Shown one piece after another: positions 56,000-64,000 of a stretch of DNA of 64,000 bases. Position 1 is the first letter of the stretch; every line of letters starts with the position of its first letter. Made by a program: the position numbers and the translations under genes. Origin of the DNA: Dichetophora obliterata. Its lineage: Eukaryota > Arthropoda > Insecta > Diptera > Sciomyzidae. The DNA lies in assembly GCA_963920525.1 (NCBI GenBank), contig OY986438.1:93920057-93984056 (forward strand), given 5' to 3'. The notes beneath the pieces are model-generated. The model had not been told where the DNA came from and did not search any database. It saw only the letters and a program-made list of their open reading frames with translations.

Positions 56000-56759
56000 A
56001 GCCCGTATGATACTTCATTGCTTTGTCCATTTTTTATTCATTGACAATGAAACTAGAGCAGTTGAAATAGTAAAAATAAAAAATAAACTGGCCATTTCAG
56101 CCCTTGGAAGGACTTTGACCGAGCTTCTATTGATCAATTGTGTTGTGCGTGTTGTTAAATGTTTGATCACAAATGACCGAGAACTGGACCTACGTGCTTA
56201 ATGCCGACTCCGAACGGCTTATGTTCTCAAGAAGCTTTACATGGCAATTTTTACTCTCTGAGGTTTGCCATTGCCAAGTGGCGGCCGTAGCCTAGTGGGT
56301 AGAGTGCATGGCTCCTAAGCTTAAGAACTGTGGTAGCCCGGGTTCAATTCCAGCTCAGACAGAAAGTTTTTTCAATTGAATTAATTTTTCTGTTCGGTCG
56401 TCACCTCTCTACAGTTGAAATAGTGCTAAAGCTTAAATTCAAGAAGTGTGAGTGTATAGGCATATATTACGAATTGGACAAAAAACTGTGCGACGGACAG
56501 CATTTTCAATGCATTGTTTTTGACGTTTCTCTCAATTCGTTCGTCGCAAAGTTTCGATCAAATATTAAGTGTCAAAAACAAGCTTGAGCTCTTTCTTCCG
56601 CAGCCAAGAAGAACAGAGAGATAAAATAGTCAAGTTGCGGAGATTTAAAAAATTGTCACGAAGCATGTTTTCATACTTTTCCAATAATATTTATCTGTCT
56701 AGTCCATGCGCCACTTGTTTTCAGATTTTGAAATTGGACAAAGAAGTATCATACGGGCT
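56000..56759. mobile_element. PIF/Harbinger-like TIR element inserted in a LINE
   Basis: Ends AGCCCGTATGATACTTC(ATTGC)TTTGTCC and GGACAAAGAAGTATCATACGGGCT are inverted. TTA flanks both sides (55997-55999 and 56760-56762), the Harbinger duplication. Excision restores the LINE frame. The element carries a SINE insertion at 56072-56411 and no transposase I can recognise. Confidence 0.83.
56072..56411. repeat. tRNA-derived SINE with inverted head (twin-priming form)
   Basis: CAGTTGAAATAGT flanks both sides (56059-56071 and 56412-56424). The left part is the SINE tail in minus orientation (ATGCCGACTCCGAACGG, AATTTTTACTCTCTGAGG). The right part is the tRNA-like head in plus orientation: GTGGCGGCCGTAGCCTAGTG with an A-box-like TAGCCTAGTGGG, then B-box-like GGTTCAATTCC and TTTTTCTGTTCGGTCGTC. 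In the copy at 34.6 kb both parts run the same way. A 5' inversion within one duplicated target is the known product of twin priming by LINE machinery. Confidence 0.82.
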
Positions 56760-57014
56760 TTAGGGAAGGTAGTAAAATAATCTTAAGGCGTATTTCATAC
56801 GATGGAAGCATAATATTGGGGTTCCAACGACTATGACGTAAAGCAAAAAGTAAAAACTGTTTTTGAACGGATTCTATGGCGTCGATGTAGACATTATATT
56901 GTGGGTTCCATATAACTTATGCATATTCAAGAATGGGCCTTACGAGAGAGGTATACAATAATTTAGTAGTAAAGGGATCATTGAATTCTTTAGCCCATCT
57001 TTTAATGAAACCTT

Positions 57015-57924
57015 AGTGATACACTTATTCGAATCCAGTCTGTTAACATTTTATGTGGCCCGTCCGATGGAACAATTTAAAAATCATAATTTCGAAAATA
57101 AGTTATATTTTCCAAAATGTTCCAATTTTTTTTTTTTTAAAAAAAGGTTTCCACACAATTTCACAAATGTTTATATTTAACTGTTTTCTCACTTTTTATG
57201 TTAGTAAAAGTAACATAAAGAAATTAAAGTCTTTGCAAAGAAGTAGAAATTAAAGTTATGCAATTTTTTTGAAAAACTTAGCTGTTTGGCTATCGAAGTT
57301 GAATTTGGCATATTTTGTTTGGTTAGAACTAAAAAAATTATACCAAGAAAAACTTAAAATGGCCATTTTGAATTGCGCCCTTTTGTTTGATTCAAAGGGC
57401 AGTTCAATAAAAACTAATAGCCTTGAAAAAAGTTTTAGACAACACAACAAACAGTCACAGATTTGAAATTCCATAAAATATCCAATAAGTTTGAATCCGT
57501 AAAGACTATAGTTTGTTAACTAGTTCGAACAGTTGCGCAAAATTGTTTGAAACTATTTTCTCATTTAAATCGCATTAGTTTTAAATACTCGTAACTGTGT
57601 GGCTCATTATGAAATAAGTGACTATACAACAACAAAAACCACTTCATCATAATATTTCATATTTAACTGAACTTTAATAAACTGATTCAAAATGGGTATA
57701 AAATTTGTAAATTAAAATTAGAGATTAATTTTTCAAACAACACTGGTTAAAGTGAAATATAAATACTTCGACCAAATTTTAATTAGTAAGAATTTTTATA
57801 AGTTATTATAACTATGTTCAATAATTTTCAATTTAAGTTATAATATTCATTATTGTATTGTTTTACCAATCATAATTTTTAACTGATAAATCTTTGAATA
57901 GAAAGCAATCATGCAAGAAAATCA
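57015..57924. other. No gene seen
   Basis: AT-rich DNA with no recognisable coding or repeat structure. Confidence 0.4.
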
Positions 57925-58036
57925 GGGGCCGAATTGCAGCATCCGTGATAGAGCAAAATTGTACAAGATTGATAGGCACTTGTCTCGTTATGCCTTTCGT
58001 AATTTTGCTCGATCACGGATGCTGTAATTCGGCCCC
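57925..58036. mobile_element. Hairpin MITE copy A (GGGGCCGAATT family)
   Basis: GGGGCCGAATTGCAGCATCC with GTGATAGAGCAAAATT at the left matches AATTTTGCTCGATCACGGATGCTGTAATTCGGCCCC at the right as an inverted copy. The loop holds GATAGGCACTTGTCTCGTTA. At 112 bp it is almost all stem. Confidence 0.83.
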
Positions 58037-58133
58037 AGAATAAACTACAGATGTTCAAATCATATTTGAGAAATAATCAAGAATTCTTAAGTATCAGAGA
58101 TCTGCAGCAATGGACTGCAATTGCTTTTACACT

Positions 58134-58249
58134 CAGGGGCCGAATTACAGCATCTCTGATCGAGCAAAATTACGAAGGGCGCGACGAGACAAGTGCCTAT
58201 CAATCTTGTACAATTTTGCTCGATTACGGATGCTGTAGTTCAGCCCCAG
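58134..58249. mobile_element. Hairpin MITE copy B, internally flipped relative to A
   Basis: CAGGGGCCGAATTACAGCAT and GATGCTGTAGTTCAGCCCCAG are inverted arms. Its loop reads GACGAGACAAGTGCCTATCA, the reverse complement of the loop of copy A, so it is inserted in the opposite orientation 97 bp away. Flanks TACACT and TACACA are close to a duplication but not exact. Confidence 0.82.
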
Positions 58250-59600
58250 TACACACTTGATTTTTGTATGACTTTAGCACGTGGTGCATACATACAAAAG
58301 AAAATGTGAAAAAGCAAAAAGTAAACACAAGCAGCAAGCAACACAATTGCAAGCATTTAAGAAATATTGCATTCATTTAGTTTAATTTCTAATATTGTGC
58401 ACTTATAGTACGTGTAAATTATAATTTTCAATTATCTTTTATGCAATTAAAATTAGTACTAAAGTGTTTTAAATGGTTTTGATGAGAGTAACAACGATTT
58501 TAATTTGGGCCATGAAATGAATTCACAACATTTATCAACAAACGAGAAGAACAACAAAATAAAAAAGAAGCAGTCCAAGTGCTGTCAAACACATCAAGCA
58601 ACGTAGCTATTTTTTTGTGAAGGAGAACAAATGGGAGAAAATACCCCTATTATATATTAATTTCTTTTCAATAATAGTACTGAAAAATATATTTTCTTCA
58701 ATTTATTTATAAATATATTTATAGTGTAATTTATTTCATGTCAATAAACCAAGTTTCAATAAGAAAATGTCGATATTTTTCATCGCTATAAATAAATTAT
58801 CCCCTTTAAATATATTGTGACTACGTTTTTATTTAGTCACTTTGACAAGCTCGAATTAAGTCACAACAAAGATGGCGAACATGCGCACTACTTTATCTGT
58901 AGTTCTTTTTATCATGTTCTCATACCATTTCAGTCTTAAAATTTGTGAAACAAGGAAAAATATGAAGATTTTAACAGGCGCATGTGAAAGAAAGAGGAGA
59001 AAACCTTTTTAAAAAAGCATGACAAATTTTTACATATTCGCAATTGCATTTTACCATTCTATGCTAACAATAAAAAAGCAAGTTCTGCAATAAAAAAATT
59101 TTAAAATTTTGTTTTATAATGCACCGCGCCTAATGTTATATGTTTCGTCGTGGTTTTTTTTTTTGTTTATTTAAATATCTTTAAAGTTTTAAAATTAAAT
59201 CTTAAATGTTGTGTTAAAATCAACAATATAAATAAAATAATAAGAATCAAATAAACTAATTATCAATAAAAACAACAACAAAGCATCACCAAGAATAGCA
59301 AAACCGGTTTTGGAGAGAGCCGCCAGCTGCTGCATCAACATCGCTGGACAGCATTGATGTTTTTTTTTTGCTGACCACGCGAGGGGCTTTTCTATGCTCC
59401 TCGCGGTGTAAGTAATTGTTGTTGTTTTCGTTTCCGTCAATTCCGCTATCCTCTCAAATTAGTTACGTCTGTACGTAAAGTTGCACAGTGGGCTGAATTG
59501 TGCTGAAGTAAAGGCATAACACTTGCTTCAGTACTTTTTATATTGCTCATGTTGTGCAGTTCTCTTGCAGTCGTAATTAATTACCTTCTATGCCCTTATT
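58250..59600. other. No gene seen
   Basis: AT-rich DNA. The end part (59280-59600) may be the 5' UTR of the following LINE, but no boundary is visible. Confidence 0.4.
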
Positions 59601-59607
59601 TGTTTAA

Positions 59608-62290
59608 TTGTTGCATGGTGCGATAATGTGGGGTCATTTTCGCATAGATTTATGCAATTTTCGTGGACTGAGAGCGAATTTTTTCTCGGTATATGTTCAT
59701 TGTACTCTACATAGGCCTCAAATAATGGCACTAGGCGAGACCCAGGTGGCCGAGGATGCAGATCCACTGGATTTTCATATACCTGGGTACCGCTTACTGC
59801 CATTATTTTCTTTGCATAGAGGCATCGCCCTTTTTATAAGAACGGATGTAGCGTACCAGTGTCTGAACGTGACCGATCTAGAGTTTAGCTCAATATGGGT
59901 TAGGATCAGGCCTCGCTCTCACTTGCTGTATTTCTGTTTTATTTATAGAAACCCGAATCTAGGGAGAGAGCCCATTTTTAACAAACTGGACTTTCTCTCT
60001 CTCTCTGATTCGATTACGCATATTTTGGGGTTGTTTCCTGACAGTGAGATCGTTGTAGCAGGCGATTTCAATGTCCACAACCCAGCTTGGTTACGTCACT
60101 CGGGCCCATTGACACCTGTTGGGCAATATGTTGAGCTATTTGCTGAATCGAACCAATTGATTCAACTAGTGAAGGAACCCACTTTTTTTCCTCAAAGTGA
60201 TATGCATAGCCATAAGATCCTTGACCTTTTTTTGACTTCGCATCATGAAAAATATGATGTGAGTGTCAACGCACCTCTTGGTAACTCGGACCATTGTACC
60301 ATATCCACTGTTTTTTCATATTCTCTAACCCCTGCACCTCTACGCCTAAAGCCCCGAAAAGGACTGCATGGTTTTATGGAAGGGCAAATTGGACTGCGTT
60401 AAATAATTTTTATCGCAACTTTAATTGGAAATTATGTTTCGCTGATAGAAATGTGAATGCCGCAGCTGTCACGGTACAAGAAATTATTTTATTGGGTATG
60501 CGGTCTTTCATTCCCAATAAGATGAGAAGCATTAAACCAAAAGATCACTCATGGTTTAATGAGACTTGCAGGATTGCAGTCAGGTCCAAAGAGGAAGCCT
60601 TTCAGAATTGGCGTTCTAACAAGAATACTAATAATAAAAGACTTCGCATTGAGGCAAGGAATCGCTGTAATGCAATTTTAAAACGCGAAAAGTTTCTGCA
60701 CGAAGCTCGCATCCGAGAACAGGTTCTTCTCTGCCCCAAAGGGAGCAAACATTTTTGGTCATTTGTTAAAAGAGTGAAGAATCAGACGTCGTCATCGATT
60801 CCAACTCTTTTGAAAGATGACCAAATCTTCACTGACCCGGTTGATAAAGCGAACGTTGGCTCGGCTTTTGCGCAACCTTTTCAATATCTCCTACAGAGCA
60901 GGAGTATTTCCATCTTGTTGGAAGGTGGCAAATGTCCAGCCGGTACCAAAAAAGGGCGATGCCACAAACCCCGAAAACTACCGATACATTGCGATATGCT
61001 CTACGCTTTCCAAATTTATGGAGAGCGTAATAAACTTCAACGTTATGAACTATCTGGAGCACAACCAACTGCTCAGTGACTGTCAATATGGTTTCCGAAG
61101 GGGGTTCGCTCTACTGGTGATCTTATGGCGTTCTTAACCGAAGAATAAAATAAATGCGTTCACTTTTTCGGCGAGAGCAGGGTTGTTGCTCTGGATATTT
61201 CAAAAGCCTTCGACCGAGTGTGGCATAAAGCGCTCGTGTCAAAACTTGCTGCATATGGTTTTGGTGGTAATTTTGCTCGATGGATCACGTGTTTTCTCAA
61301 GGACAGAACGATTCGAGTCGTAGTTGACGGTATTTCGTCCGAGAAGCACGCCATCAACGCAGGAGTACCGCAGGAGTTTTTATCAACGACCTTCTGTCGT
61401 TGACGCATAACCCAATACATTCGTTTGCGGACGACAGCAGCATTTGTCATTCATATTCATTCAAAAAACGCCCAAGCTCTATGGAGATTGAGAGAAAAAG
61501 GCAAAATATGAATGATACACTCCTAAATGATCTACAAAAAATCTCCGAGTGGGGTCTTGCTAATAGAGTAGAGTTCAATGCAAGCAAGACTCAGTGCTGC
61601 CTGTTAACCCACAAGTGGATGGATTGCACCTTAGCACCCCTCAATATGAATGGTGTGGATCTTGTGGAATTAGCCGCTCTGGGCATATCGATCAAGTGTG
61701 ATCTTCACTGGAATGATCATATTTTCGATGTTTCGAAAGAAGCGGGCAAGTGCCCAAGTTTTTTAAAACGGTGAAAAAAATTTTCACCTCAGCTGATCTT
61801 CGCATGATTTACACCTCATATATTAGGCCGAAAATGGAGTACAATTCGCACATTTGGGCAGGGGCTTCAAGATCTTATTTGGAGCTTCTGGATCGAATTC
61901 AACGTTGTGCGATATATTTGGTAGGGGATGAAAGTATTTCATCCTCTCTCAACTCTTTTGGGCATCGCCGCAATGTTGGTTGCCAAAGCCTTCTGTATAG
62001 GTATTACCATGGGAAGTGTTCAAGGGAGATACATGACCTGACGCCACCAGCTCGTGTGTTTCCCAGGTCCACTCGGGCAGCTGTTTAAGCCCACCCCTTT
62101 ACTATTGCGTCGATGTCCATCAGAACCTCGCATTACCGAGATAATTAGTTTTTTAGTCGCACGGTAAGGTTGCGGAATAGTCTCCCTGCGAGCGTGTTTC
62201 CCGGCAGTTTTGAGCTGTGCAAGTTTTAAACAAATCTTCACCAACACTACTCCATCTATCCACCCTCCAACTAACTATCACCCATCTTCC
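59608..62290 (+). pseudogene. Jockey/CR1-like LINE ORF2 (endonuclease and RT), degraded
   Basis: The plus strand holds most of ORF2. The endonuclease region (59608-60402) has MALGETQVAEDADPLDF, VVAGDFNVHNPAWLRHS and GNSDHCTISTVF. A linker (60400-60860) has HSWFNETCRIAVRSKEEAF. RT parts are VFPSCWKVANVQPVPKKGDA, LDISKAFDRVWHKALV, INAGVPQ and HSFADDSSICH. The C-terminal part has SYIRPKMEYNSHIWAGAS, NSFGHRRNVGCQSLLYRYYH and VFPRSTR. Frame changes occur near 60400, 60860, 61080, 61390 and 61770. About 10 residues are deleted directly after VPQ, and an RT block is lost near 60860. ORF1 is not seen; the 3' UTR runs to about 62390. Confidence 0.85.
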
Positions 62291-62579
62291 GAATCAACAC
62301 AATGCTTATGTATTTAAAGGGGGCATCCCCTGAGCGTTGGTTCAGTCTAAAAAAAAGTCTTGAAATTGCATACTGTTGTAACGCTGCTACCCTTATAAAG
62401 AAGGATACGCCACTAAGCACTTACGAATATCAATAATGCAGTGAGTATTTCAACATTGCCACATCTAATTCCACGTCTAAAGTCGTCACCGGCTCTCCAC
62501 CCTAACACTACCTTGTCTAACTTTGCCATGGAAAATCCTTTTTTTTCGTTAGGGAAGTTGCATTAGCCGATCGTACCAA

Positions 62580-63892
62580 TAGGGGTGTACACATTGATCA
62601 AATCGCTCATCAAATAATTTGACAAGCGATTTGACCAACATATATATATATATATATCCCTGTTCACGCTTCAAATCGCTCATCAAATAGTTTGTCAAAT
62701 TTAATTTTATCTTGAACACCGAAGCTAGCACATCGCGATGACAAAAATTTTAAGTTCCACTTCCCAGTCAGACACCTAACTGTTAAATATTCCGTGTATA
62801 TGGCATATACGTAACGACCATGACGTTAAATTCATATAAAAATCTCCATACATTGTACGTTAAATTTGTTCTACTATGATGGTATATATATGGACAGACG
62901 CTCATCTGTGTTATCTGGCATCTCTGTCTGCCACTCATGTTTTACCGATAGGAAAAAATACATCTGAACTGCTCACTCCAATAACAAATTCAGCTGTGCT
63001 TACTTCTCCCTCAAGACGTTGTATGATGCCCACCCCCAAACCATGAGAATAGAACTCTGACATGTTGTTTAAATTACAAAAGACGATTTGTATATGAATT
63101 TCTTTTATTTTTTAATAAACAAATTACCTTTAGCTTACAACACTAACGGCATAAAAATTAATATGTAAGCACACACAATTCTTATAACATTACACGTGTT
63201 TTCATAAACAGCAATAATGGCACCAGCGACAGCAGCATTTGTTTGAAAATGTTTTAATTTAAAATTGTTGTTTGTTGATAATCCAGTCAACCGAAAATGT
63301 TTCCCGGTTCTGTTTGGTTTTCTAAAAAGAAAAAAAATTGTTTAATTTTTTTATTTGATTTATAAATATAATATTATTCCTTCCTTTTGGTTGCACTGCT
63401 CATACTGTTTGTTTTTTTTTTCTAGTGTAGTATAATTTTGGCAGTAATAGAGCAAGATATACAAACATATATAATTTACCTTGTTTAACATAACATCAGA
63501 ACATATGAATGTATTGGTGACAACCAAACTTTGTTTCAATGTGTTTGTAAATACGTTAGAGCTGTCTAGCTTGGGTGTTATTAAAATCGTATTGGAAGAA
63601 GAAGAAATTATTTTATATTTATATATTATTTTCTTCCGTTCCTTCTTTTACCGCGATATGCTCAAGTTTAAAACTTTTTTAACTGACAAAATCGTTCTAC
63701 CCATTTTGACGAGTGTTCGTTCACATTGGTCAAATCGTTCGCCATATCATCAGAATAATCAAAATATTTTGATTTTCATCAAATGATTTGACAAACGATT
63801 TGATGAGTGTTAAGACTCCATATACATTTTTGTTAGTCAAATCGTTTGCCAAATCATTTGATTGAACTATTTGATCAATTTGTACACCCCTT
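62580..63892. mobile_element. hAT-like long-TIR element with subterminal repeats
   Basis: Ends TAGGGGTGTACACATTGATC and GATCAATTTGTACACCCCTT are inverted, and similarity extends about 80 bp inward. The subterminal parts carry many copies in both directions of a CAAATCGTTTGACAAA-like word (62599-62700 and 63727-63870). TAGGGGTGTAC-type ends are frequent in hAT elements. The flanking 8-mers do not match, and no transposase is recognisable in the 1.3-kb body. Confidence 0.75.
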
Positions 63893-64000
63893 ATCAAATC
63901 ATGTGATGATATTAAAAATTATGTTGACTTTGAAGCTGTTGAGCTCGATAAACGATTTTAAACTGTCAAACAACTAGAATTTGTATTTAAAATCAAGTAT
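63893..64000. other. No gene seen at right edge
   Basis: The last bases contain further ATCAAATCATGTGATGAT-like words but no feature I can support. Confidence 0.3.

Larger units (their letters stand above)
55725..57010 (-). pseudogene. LINE ORF2 C-terminal relic, split by nested insertions
   Basis: The upper part (57010-56763, minus) reads, with breaks, as the end of a LINE RT: a RPILEYA-like start, SYMEPTI, and YEIRLKIILLPSL. The lower part (55999-55725) reads RRMMLNVMFLYKLLRG and NFNIPRRGTRHFLFFK. The two join exactly when the 760-bp element at 56000-56759 and one TTA copy are removed (LPSL followed by RRMML). The type is Jockey/CR1-like. Only the C-terminal end remains. Confidence 0.72.

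Noticed and set aside
56268..56360. A tRNA gene (A-box and B-box-like sequence, GGTTCAATTCC)
   Set aside because: The sequence continues into a SINE body and tail, is bounded by a target duplication, and no cloverleaf with matching acceptor stem is evident.

Overview
The window looks like euchromatin of a higher fly (Diptera, Schizophora). It is strongly AT-rich, has short GT-AG introns, and its only confidently recognised host gene matches Drosophila Ptp61F, the fly orthologue of PTP1B/TC-PTP. The mobile elements (BEL/Pao, rosa-type mariner, Jockey-like LINEs, R1/LOA-type LINE, hAT- and Harbinger-like MITEs) fit a tephritid or related fly, but genus and species cannot be read from the sequence. 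It contains no prokaryotic features, no CRISPR array and no rRNA.

Layout. 1-4.6 kb: mariner relics, an RTE-like tail and a LINE scrap. 4.6-11.7 kb: a BEL/Pao LTR retrotransposon on the minus strand, nearly intact, with one break in an A-run, a tRNA-Lys-type primer site and two tandem-repeat arrays in its leader and LTR. 12.5-13.4 kb: the ORF1/ORF2 junction of an R1/LOA-type LINE. 13.6-17.4 kb: tandem repeats, a fold-back element, a LINE 3' end and a MITE. 19.3-23.8 kb: six plus-strand Ptp61F exons, missing only the short first exon. A possible alternative last exon lies at 27.39 kb. 24.8-30.4 kb: hAT-type MITEs and a 0.96-kb TIR element with a perfect 8-bp target duplication. 31.1-35.7 kb: a decayed two-exon Myb/SANT-like gene whose intron holds a RAG1/Transib-like transposase relic, itself carrying a TIR element and a SINE. 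37.2-41.7 kb: a degraded Jockey-type LINE. 43.9-46.3 kb: a minisatellite, a MITE inside a TIR element, and two satellite arrays. 49.3-51.6 kb and 55.7-57.0 kb: two LINE relics, each split by a DNA element that can be removed exactly. 59.6-62.3 kb: another degraded LINE. 62.6-63.9 kb: a hAT-like element with long TIRs.

How the parts relate. Ptp61F is the one functional gene model: PTP domain, proline-rich and acidic linker, basic stretch and C-terminal membrane anchor. Most of the rest is nested transposon insertions. In three places the target duplication and the restored reading frame agree to the base, giving well-supported insertion orders (32.7-33.4, 49.7-50.3 and 56.0-56.8 kb).

I see no convincing new multi-gene system. 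The most unusual items are the RAG1/Transib-like relic inside a SANT-gene intron, the twin-primed SINE in a three-level nest, the repeat-rich BEL leader, and the candidate nuclear-isoform exon of Ptp61F. Family assignments rest on motifs recognised by eye; no database search was run.
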